From Streptomyces albus subsp. albus (GTDB taxonomy: Bacteria; Actinomycetota; Actinomycetes; Streptomycetales; Streptomycetaceae): DNA of 64,000 nucleotides. The notes beneath the pieces were generated by a model that saw only the letters and a program-made list of their open reading frames with translations, was not told the DNA's origin and did no database searches. Both the position numbers and the translations under genes were made by a program. Below, piece after piece: positions 17,982-26,142 of the stretch (positions are counted from its first letter, which is position 1; the number at the start of each line of letters is the position of its first letter). Where the stretch lies: assembly GCF_000719865.1 (NCBI RefSeq), contig NZ_JOID01000030.1, forward strand, positions 3,604 to 67,603, read 5' to 3'.

Positions 17982-19175
17982 ATGAGAGCCCTGACCTGGC
18001 ACGGCAAGCGCGATGTGCGCGTGGAGACCGTTCCCGACCCGGTCATCCAGGACCCCACCGACATCGTCGTCCGGATCACCTCCACCGGCCTCTGCGGCTC
18101 GGACCTGCACCTCTACGAGGTGCTCGGGCCGTTCCTGGAACCGGGCGACATCCTCGGCCACGAACCGATGGGCGTGGTGGAGGAGACCGGCTCCGAGGTC
18201 ACCGCCGTCAAGACCGGCGACCGCGTCGTGATCCCGTTCAACGTCTCCTGCGGCACCTGCTGGATGTGCGGGCAGGGGCTGCACTCGCAGTGCGAGACCA
18301 CCCAGAACCGCGAACGGAACACCGGCGGAAGCCTGTTCGGCTACACCAAGCTCTACGGACAGGTACCGGGCGGCCAGGCCGAGTATCTGCGGGTGCCGTT
18401 CGGCAACACCCTGCCCATCAAGGTTCCGGACGGGCCGCCGGACGAGCGGTTCGTGTACCTCTCCGACGTCCTGCCCACGGCCTGGCAGGCCGTCGCTTAC
18501 GCGGCGGTGCCGCCCGGTGGCAGCCTGCTCGTCCTCGGCCTCGGCCCGATCGGCGACATGTCCTGCCGGATCGCCCGCCACTTGGGCGTGGAGAACGTCA
18601 TCGGCGTCGACCGGGTCCCGGAGCGGCTGCGGCGCGCCGAGAGCCGCGGCGTGCGGGTGCTGGACATGGACGAGCACGGCAAGGACCTGGGCGACGCCGT
18701 CCGCGGACTCACCGGCGGCCGGGGCGCCGACGCCGTCATCGACGCGGTCGGCATGGAGGCGCACGGGGCGCCGGCCGCCAAACTGGCCCACCAGATGGTC
18801 GGGATGCTGCCCGGCGCCGTCGCCGAGAAGCTGATGAGCCGCGCCGGCGTCGACCGGCTCGCGGCCCTCTACACGGCCATCGACGCGGTGCGGCGCGGCG
18901 GCACGATCTCGCTCAGCGGCGTCTACGGCGGGATGGCCGACCCGCTGCCGATGCTCACGCTGTTCGACAAGCAGATCCAGCTGCGGATGGGCCAGGCCAA
19001 CGTGCACCGCTGGGTGGGGGACATCCTGCCGCTGCTCACCGACGGGGACCCGCTGGGCGTGGAGAGCTTCGCCACCCACACCCTGCCGCTGGAGGACGCG
19101 CCGAAGGCCTACAAGACCTTCCAGGACAAGGGCGACGGGATGGTCAAGACGCTGTTCCGCCCGGGATCCGTCTGA
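17982..19175 (+). CDS. Zinc-dependent alcohol dehydrogenase, formaldehyde dehydrogenase-like
   Basis: A 397-residue medium-chain Zn dehydrogenase. Catalytic zinc ligands sit in TGLCGSDLH (Cys) and GHEPMGVVEE (His, Glu); the structural-zinc lobe is CGTCWMCGQGLHSQCE; the nucleotide-binding turn is VLGLGPIGD. An insertion around residues 240-300 (HGAPAAKLAHQMVGMLPG) is typical of the glutathione-independent formaldehyde dehydrogenase branch. It lies about 330 nt after the formate dehydrogenase genes on the same strand, so formaldehyde to formate to CO2 is a reasonable inferred route; specificity is not proven. A strong terminator follows. Confidence 0.88.
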   Translation: MRALTWHGKRDVRVETVPDPVIQDPTDIVVRITSTGLCGSDLHLYEVLGPFLEPGDILGHEPMGVVEETGSEVTAVKTGDRVVIPFNVSCGTCWMCGQGLHSQCETTQNRERNTGGSLFGYTKLYGQVPGGQAEYLRVPFGNTLPIKVPDGPPDERFVYLSDVLPTAWQAVAYAAVPPGGSLLVLGLGPIGDMSCRIARHLGVENVIGVDRVPERLRRAESRGVRVLDMDEHGKDLGDAVRGLTGGRGADAVIDAVGMEAHGAPAAKLAHQMVGMLPGAVAEKLMSRAGVDRLAALYTAIDAVRRGGTISLSGVYGGMADPLPMLTLFDKQIQLRMGQANVHRWVGDILPLLTDGDPLGVESFATHTLPLEDAPKAYKTFQDKGDGMVKTLFRPGSV

Positions 19176-19197
19176 CGGCGCCGGGAAAGCGCGGAAC

Positions 19198-19254
19198 GCT
19201 GGACGGGTGTGCCCGGCGGCCGGTGATCCGGTCCGCCGGGCACACCCGTCCAGC
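19198..19254. terminator. Bidirectional terminator, 22-bp perfect stem
   Basis: A perfect 22-bp inverted repeat (core ACGGGTGTGCCCGGCGG and its complement) with a 13-nt loop sits between the convergent dehydrogenase (ends 19175) and DUF6328 gene (ends 19278). It can serve both strands. Confidence 0.85.
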
Positions 19255-19277
19255 CGCGCCGCCGCGCCGCCGGACGG

Positions 19278-19814
19278 TCAGCCGCCGTCGGACACCCGTT
19301 TCACGTCCGTGTCGCCGGGGCCCTCGCACAGCTCGCGCCGCTTGTGCCGCAGCCAGGCCGCGGGCAGGAACCAGCAGCCCGCGAACCACAGCAGCACGGC
19401 GGACGCCAGCCAGACCGCCATCGTGTCCTCGATGACGAACCGCAGGATCAGTGCCAGCGCCGCTCCCACGGTGACCAGCAGCAGTACCAGCCCGACCATG
19501 GTGAACCGCGAGGCCCAGATGACCGTCTGCGGCTTCAGCCGGTAGCCGGTGACCATGCGGTGCAGGGTGACGGGAGCGATCAGCGCTCCCGTGGCTCCGG
19601 CCCCGCACATGATCGTGAAGACGTAGAGGTCCTTGCCGAAGGGGTCGAGATCGGGGAAGCGCGGGGAGAACGCGGAGGTCAGCAGGAAGGCGAGCAGGAT
19701 CTGGATGCCGGTCTGCGCGACCCGCACCTCCTGCAGCAGCTCGCCCCACTTCCGGTCGGCCTGCTCCTCCCTCGTCTCGTCGCGTCCGGTGGGCGGCTCG
19801 TAGGCGTGGGGCAT
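19278..19814 (-). CDS. DUF6328 family membrane protein
   Basis: A 178-residue integral membrane protein of the DUF6328 family, whose function is unknown. The conserved cytosolic N-terminal segment KWGELLQEVRVAQTGIQILLAF leads into the first helix; four hydrophobic segments are visible (about residues 38-55, 66-90, 100-125, 135-155) with PRFPDLDPFGKDLYV between helices 1 and 2. ATG has a GGAGGAG ribosome site 7 nt upstream. It follows the caspase-fold-like gene by 26 nt on the same strand, so the two are probably co-transcribed. Confidence 0.85.
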   Translation of the reverse strand: MPHAYEPPTGRDETREEQADRKWGELLQEVRVAQTGIQILLAFLLTSAFSPRFPDLDPFGKDLYVFTIMCGAGATGALIAPVTLHRMVTGYRLKPQTVIWASRFTMVGLVLLLVTVGAALALILRFVIEDTMAVWLASAVLLWFAGCWFLPAAWLRHKRRELCEGPGDTDVKRVSDGG

Positions 19815-19840
19815 CGGGGCGGCTCCTCCTGCTGCGTCCC

Positions 19841-21472
19841 TCAGTTCGCGCCGACGGCGCCGAGGGTCTCGATACGGCGTTCCAGCGCCTCGACGGCACC
19901 GGGACGTGGTCCGGGTACCCGGTGACGCAGGGTCGCAAGCCGTGAGACGAGACTCCGGGCGGCGGTGTCGTCGCCCAGCTGTTCCCAGCAGTGGTGCGCA
20001 CGGTCCACCGCGGCCACCACGTCCCGCCCGTCCTCCGGCTCCCCGGCGCCGAGCCGGGCGGAGGCCGCGGTGAGCCAGAGTTCGCAGGACCGGCCGAAGT
20101 CACCGGCGAGCCGGGCGAGATCGGCCCGCACCTCCAGCCAGTGCACGGCCTCGGCGGAGTCCGGGCCGTGGTGGCGCAGCGCGTGCTGCTCCCAGGCGGC
20201 GGCCATGGCGGCCGCCTCGCCGTGCCTCCCCTCGTGCGCGGCGGCGAGGATGGCCGGATGCGGGTCCTGCGGCGCGGACGCGGCGGCGGAGCGGGGCGCG
20301 GCCGCGGTGGAGGCCCCGGTGGAGGCGGCGGGCTCCGGCGGACGGGCCGGCCGGGGCGGTACCGCGGCCGCCGTGGGCGGCGCGGCCGGGGGAACGGGGG
20401 CTCCGGCCGGGGCGGGCACACCGGCCGGGGGCCGGCCGTGCGGCGCGGTGGCTCCGTGCGCGACTGCGGTGCCCGGCACGGAGGACGTCGGCTCCGGCGT
20501 GGTGCCCGCACTCGTGGAGTGAGCCGAGGCGGGCGCCGGCCCGGGCGCGGACCCGTCCGGTGCGGCGGAGCCGGCCGGGGCGGGGGACGCCTGGGCGCCC
20601 GGGGGAGGAGCGCCCTCCGGGAGCGGGCTCTCCGGTCCGGAAGCGGGTACCGGCGCGGGTGCGGCGGGCGCCGGGCCGGAGGACGAGGGAGGCGCCGGAA
20701 GACCGGGGGACGACGGCCGCGCCGTGCTGTCGGGAGCGGCCGGGACCGGCCGGGGCACGGCCGGGGCGTCCGTGCCGGAGGGGAGGCCGGGCAGCCCCGG
20801 GTGCGACCCGGCCGTACCCGTGGTGAGCGGGGTGAGCAGCCGCGCCTCGGCGGGCAGCCCCGCGCGGGCGACGGCGAGATCGTGGAGCTCCGCCGGGGAG
20901 GGCCGGCCGGTGGCGGACCGCAGCAGCCCGGCGACCGCCCGGCTGTAGAGCGGCTCGGCCGGGGCCCGGCGGCCCGGCGGCGGGGACACCGCCCCGTACA
21001 GCGCCGCCCCGGCCACCGCCAGTGCCGACGGGGGCGGCAGCCGCTCCCAGGCGGCCTGGTCGGCCGTCAGGTCGGCCAGCACCGTGGTGGTGCCCGGCGG
21101 CCGGAACTGGAGTTCGGCGGAGAGCCAGTGCCAGGGCAGCGCGGTGTAGCGGGCGGTCGCCGCCGTGGTGCGCGCCAGCGCCAGATGCGGCAGCTGCTGC
21201 CGCCGGTCCAGTGTGAGCTGCCCGATGAGGTGGATCAGCAGCGGCCCCGGAGCGGCCGCCGCGCTCCGCAGCCGGACCAGGACGACCTGCGGATCGGCCG
21301 GTTCCACCAGCTCCACGACGCTCGCGGCCGCCGTGCCCGTCAGCACCTCCGGCCGCACGGCCGCCAGTGCGGGCAGCGCGGACGCCCCGTCCACCAGCCG
21401 GCTCCTGCCCACGGGCGCCGCCGCCAGCAGCAGCACGGCCCCCGGTACCGTCTCGTCACCGATCATCGCCAC
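19841..21472 (-). CDS. Caspase-fold-like pseudoenzyme with Pro-rich linker and TPR-like C-terminus
   Basis: A 543-residue protein without a confident family name. Residues 1-200 follow the order of a Streptomyces caspase-like (peptidase C14-type) domain: VLLLAAAP, VVELVEPADPQVVLVRLRSAA, LLIHLIGQLTLD, YTALPWHWLSAEL, TTVLADLTADQAAW. At the places where active members have the GHG His and DCC(Y/F)SG Cys, this protein has IGQL and ADLTADQ, so both catalytic residues appear lost. Residues about 215-395 are Pro/Ala/Ser-rich and disordered. Residues 400-543 are helical pairs resembling TPRs (ILAAAHEGRHGEAAAMAAAWEQ). GTG start; an ATG two codons in is equally possible. Assignment is by eye and tentative. 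Confidence 0.55.
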   Translation of the reverse strand: MAMIGDETVPGAVLLLAAAPVGRSRLVDGASALPALAAVRPEVLTGTAAASVVELVEPADPQVVLVRLRSAAAAPGPLLIHLIGQLTLDRRQQLPHLALARTTAATARYTALPWHWLSAELQFRPPGTTTVLADLTADQAAWERLPPPSALAVAGAALYGAVSPPPGRRAPAEPLYSRAVAGLLRSATGRPSPAELHDLAVARAGLPAEARLLTPLTTGTAGSHPGLPGLPSGTDAPAVPRPVPAAPDSTARPSSPGLPAPPSSSGPAPAAPAPVPASGPESPLPEGAPPPGAQASPAPAGSAAPDGSAPGPAPASAHSTSAGTTPEPTSSVPGTAVAHGATAPHGRPPAGVPAPAGAPVPPAAPPTAAAVPPRPARPPEPAASTGASTAAAPRSAAASAPQDPHPAILAAAHEGRHGEAAAMAAAWEQHALRHHGPDSAEAVHWLEVRADLARLAGDFGRSCELWLTAASARLGAGEPEDGRDVVAAVDRAHHCWEQLGDDTAARSLVSRLATLRHRVPGPRPGAVEALERRIETLGAVGAN

Positions 21473-21629
21473 CGGATCACCGTATCCGCTGTTCCCGGAG
21501 GTGTCCGAGCGCCGGTCCCGAAACCGGTCGGCACCGCGGCGCGGGGAAGCCGCCGTTGCCGCCGTGCCGGCCGGCCGGGATGGGCTAAGGTCGGCCGTTC
21601 ACCGGTGTCCGCGGAGGGAGGGGAGGGCG

Positions 21630-22049
21630 ATGCGTCGCTCCGCCGGCGTTTCCCGCCGCCCCGTCCCCGGCCGCCGGCCCGCGGGAGTGCTCTCCGCGCT
21701 GCTCGCGGTGCTGGCCGTGCTGTTCGGCGGTCCGCCGGTGTCCTCCCCCGTGGGGAGCGCCGCCCTGCCGGGGCACGCGCGTCCGGGAGACCACTCGGCG
21801 GCCGTCACCGACCGGGTGGCCGTCGCCGGTGTCCTGTCCTCCTCGGGCCGGGCGTCCCTCGTCGGCGGCGAGGACCACCATCCGCCCCACAGCGGGATGC
21901 CGGCCGCCGTGCCGGCCCGGCACGGCGGGCACCCCGCGGACCGCCACCGGGCCCTCGCCTCCGCCCCCCGGCCCGCGACCGCCACCGCACACCACACGCC
22001 GCGCCCCGGCCGCGCGCCACCCGGCTCCGGAGCTCTCCGAGACCGGTGA
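21630..22049 (+). CDS. Small His/Pro-rich exported or membrane-anchored protein
   Basis: Not recognised; 139 residues. It starts with an Arg-rich n-region and a strong hydrophobic segment (GVLSALLAVLAVLFGG, residues 19-34), either a signal peptide or an anchor. The remainder is polar and unusually His-rich (GEDHHPPHSGMP, ARHGGHPADRHRALA, ATAHHTPRPG), suggestive of metal binding but without a defined motif. ATG 21630 has a strong GGGAGG ribosome site. It lies 210 nt upstream of secDF on the same strand and is divergent from the caspase-fold-like gene. Confidence 0.65.
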   Translation: MRRSAGVSRRPVPGRRPAGVLSALLAVLAVLFGGPPVSSPVGSAALPGHARPGDHSAAVTDRVAVAGVLSSSGRASLVGGEDHHPPHSGMPAAVPARHGGHPADRHRALASAPRPATATAHHTPRPGRAPPGSGALRDR

Positions 22050-22258
22050 CCGGAGACCGGTGACGTGCGCGGACGCGGCGGCGACGACCGAGCCGCGGTC
22101 CCGCACGCGGCCCCACCCGCCCGCACGCGGGCAACAGCCCCGGCCCCGCCCCGCCCTGCCCGCCGGCAGGCGGCTCTCGGACAGCTCCCCGGCACCGGCG
22201 TCCCCTCGTCGTACTCCGCCGTGCCCGCAGAGGCCACGGCGTGCCTGCTGGAGGCAGT

Positions 22259-24619
22259 GTGAAAACGCGCGCCACATCGTCCCGCGCCCACTGGGTGCGG
22301 GTGTTCCTCGCTCTTGCCGTCGTCACCGTGTCGGTCTGGCTGAGCTTCACCAAGCCGCCCCGGCTCGGACTCGATCTGCGCGGCGGCACGCAGATCGTCC
22401 TGGAGACCAAGGACTCGGACCGGGTGAAGGCCGGGCCGGAGGCCACCAACCGGACCCTGGAGGTGCTGCGCCGCCGGGTCGACGCCCTGGGCGTCACCGA
22501 ACCGACCATCACCAGCTCCGGGGAGCGGCGCATCATCGTCGAGCTCCCCGGGGTGCAGGACCCGAGGCAGGCGGCCGAGGTCCTCGGCCGCACCGCGCAG
22601 CTGACCTTCCACCCGGTGACCGGCGCCGGCGAGGACGTCCGGGAGGACCCCGGCGGGAACACGGAGGAAGAGAAGAAGGAGAAGAAGGAGAAGGACGAAC
22701 GGACCCTGAAGGACGAGGACGGCCAACCCCTGCGCATCGGCCCGGCCGGGCTGAGCGGCGCCCTCGTGGAGGGGGCGGAGCCCGGCTTCGACGCGCAGAC
22801 CGGCGGCGGCTGGTACGTCACCGTGGACCTGCGGGGCGAGGGCAAGGAGCAGTGGCGCGAGCTGACCGCCGAGGCCGCGTGTTCCCCGCCCGGCGACCCC
22901 GCCCGGCGGGTGGCCATCGTGCTGGACGACGAGGTGATCTCCTCGCCGCAGGTCGATCCGTCCGTCCGCTGCGACGGCGGGATCGCGGGCGGTTCCACCC
23001 AGATCACCGGCAACTTCAGCGCGGAGGACGCCAAGGAACTGGCCCTGCTCATCAGCGGCGGAGCCCTGCCGGTGCCCGTCGAGACGGTGGAGCAGCGGAC
23101 CGTGGGCCCGACGCTGGGTGCGGAGGCCATTGAGGCCAGCGCGCAGGCCGCCGTGATCGGCATCGCGGCCACCTCGCTGTTCATCCTGGTCGTCTACCGG
23201 CTCTTCGGCGGCCTCGCGGCGATCGCCCTCGTGAGCTACGGCCTCATCTCCTACGCGGCCCTGCTGCTCCTCGGGGCCACCCTGACCCTGCCGGGACTGG
23301 CCGGTTTCGTGCTGGCGATCGGCATGGCCGTGGACGCCAACGTGCTGGTGTTCGAACGGGCTCGGGAGGATTTCGCGGCGCGTCGCGGGAGGAGCCTGGC
23401 GGCGGCCCTGACCTCCGGCTACCGCAACGCGTGGAGCGCCATCGCGGACTCCAACATCACCACCCTGCTCGCCGCCGTGCTGCTGTTCTTCCTCGCCTCG
23501 GGCCCGGTCCGCGGCTTCGGCGTCACCCTCTCCATCGGCGTGCTCGCCTCCATGATCAGCGCGCTGGTCGTCGCCCGAGCGCTCACCGAGACCGCGGCCG
23601 GCCGGCGTGCCCTGCAGAAGCGTCCCGGCCTCAGCGGGGTCGCCGGCGGCGGAGGGCTGCGCCGCCGGCTCGAAGGGCACGGCCCCGCCTTCATGCGGAA
23701 GCGCAGGCGGTGGCTCGCCGGCTCGGCCGCCGTTCTGGTCCTGGCGACGAGCGGCCTCTTCGTCCGCGGTCTGGACTTCGGCGTGGAGTTCACCGGCGGC
23801 CGTCTCGTGGAGTACGCCACGGAGCGGCCGGTGGACGCCGAGGAGGCCCGCCGGGCCGTGGCGGACGCCGGTTTCCCCCGCGCGGTCGTCCAGTCCTCCG
23901 GTGAGGGCGCCATCTCCGTACGGAGCGAGAACCTCGGCGACGACGAGGTGGTCCGCGTCGAGGAGGCCCTCGCCGAGACGGGCGGCGGCGCGGAGAAGCT
24001 CCGCGACGAACTGATCGGACCGAGCCTGGGGGACGAGCTGCGCCGCAACGCCCTGATCGCCCTCGGGGTCGCGCTGGCCGCCCAGCTCCTGTACCTCGCC
24101 GTCCGCTTCCGCTGGATCTTCGGGGCGGCGACCGTGGCGGCCATGGCCCAAGACGTGCTCATCCTCATCGGCGTCTTCGCCTGGCTGGGGAAGCCGGTCG
24201 ACGGGGTGTTCCTGGCGGCCCTGCTGACCGTCATCGGCTACTCGGTCAACGACTCGGTGGTGATCTTCGACCGGGTGCGGGAGCTGTGGGCCCGGCACCG
24301 CGGCACGCCCTTCTCGGACGTCGCGGGCAGGGCCGCCCTGCAGACCGTGCCGCGGACCATCAACACCGGGATGGGCGCCCTGTTTATCCTGCTGGCCCTC
24401 GCGGTGCTCGGCGGTGACTCGCTCACCGACTTCGCCGTCGCGCTGCTCGTCGGCCTCACCGTGGGCATGTTCTCCTCGGTGTTCACGGCCGTGCCGATCG
24501 CCGTCGAACTCGCCGAACGGACCGGCGCCGCGCCGCCGTCGGCGAAGAAGCGTCCCGGCCCCTCGCGGGACCGTGCGGCCGTCCGCCCCGGTGCCGAGGA
24601 CAACGGCGCACGCGTCTGA
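22259..24619 (+). CDS. secDF: Fused protein translocase subunit SecDF
   Basis: A 786-residue fusion of SecD (about residues 1-460) and SecF (about 475-770), RND-type accessory subunits that use the proton gradient to pull exported proteins from SecYEG. SecD hallmarks: LGLDLRGGTQIVLE after the first helix, LRRRVDALGVTEPTI, and GMAVDANVLVFER. SecF hallmarks: GLDFGVEFTGGRLVE and GYSVNDSVVIFDRVRE. A Lys/Glu run (EEEKKEKKEKDE) is inserted in the periplasmic loop near residue 140. GTG 22259 has GAGG 5 nt upstream. Streptomyces normally also encode separate SecD and SecF near ruvABC; S. coelicolor has a similar extra fused copy. Confidence 0.93.
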   Translation: MKTRATSSRAHWVRVFLALAVVTVSVWLSFTKPPRLGLDLRGGTQIVLETKDSDRVKAGPEATNRTLEVLRRRVDALGVTEPTITSSGERRIIVELPGVQDPRQAAEVLGRTAQLTFHPVTGAGEDVREDPGGNTEEEKKEKKEKDERTLKDEDGQPLRIGPAGLSGALVEGAEPGFDAQTGGGWYVTVDLRGEGKEQWRELTAEAACSPPGDPARRVAIVLDDEVISSPQVDPSVRCDGGIAGGSTQITGNFSAEDAKELALLISGGALPVPVETVEQRTVGPTLGAEAIEASAQAAVIGIAATSLFILVVYRLFGGLAAIALVSYGLISYAALLLLGATLTLPGLAGFVLAIGMAVDANVLVFERAREDFAARRGRSLAAALTSGYRNAWSAIADSNITTLLAAVLLFFLASGPVRGFGVTLSIGVLASMISALVVARALTETAAGRRALQKRPGLSGVAGGGGLRRRLEGHGPAFMRKRRRWLAGSAAVLVLATSGLFVRGLDFGVEFTGGRLVEYATERPVDAEEARRAVADAGFPRAVVQSSGEGAISVRSENLGDDEVVRVEEALAETGGGAEKLRDELIGPSLGDELRRNALIALGVALAAQLLYLAVRFRWIFGAATVAAMAQDVLILIGVFAWLGKPVDGVFLAALLTVIGYSVNDSVVIFDRVRELWARHRGTPFSDVAGRAALQTVPRTINTGMGALFILLALAVLGGDSLTDFAVALLVGLTVGMFSSVFTAVPIAVELAERTGAAPPSAKKRPGPSRDRAAVRPGAEDNGARV

Positions 24620-24628
24620 GCCGGCACC

Positions 24629-24688
24629 GCCCGTGAAGCCCTCTCCCGGCCGCCGTGAACGAGGCGGTCGGGAGAGGGCTTCACGGGC
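24629..24688. terminator. Bidirectional terminator after secDF
   Basis: A 20-bp perfect inverted repeat (arms at 24629-24648 and 24669-24688, core GTGAAGCCCTCTCCCG) with an inner CCGCC/GGCGG pairing lies between convergent secDF and the FUSC transporter gene. Confidence 0.85.
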
Positions 24689-24727
24689 GGGGGTGGGCCG
24701 CGGTCCCGGGCCGCCCCAGGGGCGGGG

Positions 24728-25978
24728 CTACGCCTCCGGCTGCCCCGGCAGGCCCGGGCGCTCGCCGGGATCCGCCGGCCGCCCGGACGCCAGACGATCC
24801 GTCAGATCCCCGGCGTGCCGGAGCAGGGAGCCGAAGAACGCCACGGACTCGGGGCTTCCGGTGGCCCAGCGCGGCAGCTCCCCGCGCAGCCGGTCGTGCG
24901 TCTCGCCGACCGCGGCCGCCGCCTCGTTCAGTTCCCGCTCCCGCCGGCCGCCGTCCTCCTCCGCCACCGCACGCCCGTAGGCCCGCAGCACCGCCACCAC
25001 CTGGCGGAGGAAGACGGCGTACGGCTCCGTGACCCCGGCGTCCGGCCGCGGACTCGGCCGCTCCTCGTCGGCCGCGTCCAGCAGCATGGCGGTCAGGGCC
25101 GCGAGATGGCCGCCCACATGGTCGAGGGTGTGCAGCGTCTCGTCGTACCACGGGGCCAGCCGGGCCGCCTCCGCCCGCTTGCGCCGCTCGGGGTTGAACC
25201 ACACGCTCTCCCGGGTCCACGCGACCGACGACCGCACGTCGCCGATGAGCCGGGGCAGCCGGCGGGCGCGGTCGTACCAGCCGCGGGCCCGGTCGTACTC
25301 CAGCGGCTCGCCGAGGCCGTCCGCGATGTCCTCCAGCGCCTCGGCCGCCTCGTCCACCACGTTCCGCACCGCCTTGCGGGTGTCCCGCAGATACGCCGGG
25401 GGCCGCAGCAGCGCGTTGACGGCGACGGCCACGCCCGCGCCGAGCAGCGCGGCCGCCACCCGCTCCCCGGCGACCACCGCCGTCGCCTCCTGGGAGGCGG
25501 TGACGGTGAACAGTGCCGAGGTCGCGCCGTAGATGCCCTGGTCGCCGAAGCGGTGCCAGTTGCCGATGAGGATGGTCAGTGGCAGCACGGCGGCCATCGC
25601 CGCCAGCGGATGGCCGGACAGGGCCAGGGCGGCGGTGCCCAGCACGGTGCCGAGCGCGATCGCCGCCAGCTGCCGCACGCCCTGCGCCATCGACCGGTAG
25701 ACGGTGGCCTGCACCAGGACGACGGCCACCCAGGGCGCCATGAGGGCCAGGGTGTCCGGCAGCAGCCAGGACGACAGCAGCCACGCGAGAACCGCGGCCA
25801 GCGCGGCCTTCAGGGACTGGACGAGAAGGTCACGTTCACGCCCCGGACCCGACCACGCCCGGCGGGCGGAACGGGCCACCGCGGCCGCCTCCGCGCGGAG
25901 GAACCGGGACGGCGAACGGGAGTGCGGGGAACGGGCGTGCTGCGAACCGGTGAGCGGTGTGCGGGGTGTGTACGGCAT
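24728..25978 (-). CDS. FUSC/ArAE-family membrane protein (aromatic acid exporter-like)
   Basis: A 416-residue membrane protein of the FUSC (fusaric-acid-resistance, aromatic acid exporter) superfamily. After a basic N-terminus there are about six hydrophobic helices (residues 55-185), including ALMAPWVAVVLVQATVYRSMAQGVRQLAAIALGTVLG, the conserved FUSC first unit. A long cytosolic helical half follows (RPPAYLRDTRKAVRNVVDEAAEALEDIADG), typical of DUF939-like members. It may export small aromatic compounds; the substrate is unknown. Start placed at ATG 25978; a GTG one codon upstream is possible. Convergent with secDF. Confidence 0.82.
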   Translation of the reverse strand: MPYTPRTPLTGSQHARSPHSRSPSRFLRAEAAAVARSARRAWSGPGRERDLLVQSLKAALAAVLAWLLSSWLLPDTLALMAPWVAVVLVQATVYRSMAQGVRQLAAIALGTVLGTAALALSGHPLAAMAAVLPLTILIGNWHRFGDQGIYGATSALFTVTASQEATAVVAGERVAAALLGAGVAVAVNALLRPPAYLRDTRKAVRNVVDEAAEALEDIADGLGEPLEYDRARGWYDRARRLPRLIGDVRSSVAWTRESVWFNPERRKRAEAARLAPWYDETLHTLDHVGGHLAALTAMLLDAADEERPSPRPDAGVTEPYAVFLRQVVAVLRAYGRAVAEEDGGRRERELNEAAAAVGETHDRLRGELPRWATGSPESVAFFGSLLRHAGDLTDRLASGRPADPGERPGLPGQPEA

Positions 25979-26142
25979 CACTGTTCCGGTGCCACGCGCG
26001 GCGGGCGCTCACGCGTCCCGGAGAGCGTGAGGAATCCCGCCGTACGGCGGTGGATGCCGGGCCGGATGCGGGGTACCCAGCGTGGACGTCCCACCACCCG
26101 GAAACGCCACGTTCCCGACGGGAACCCGACGAGGAAGGCGAC

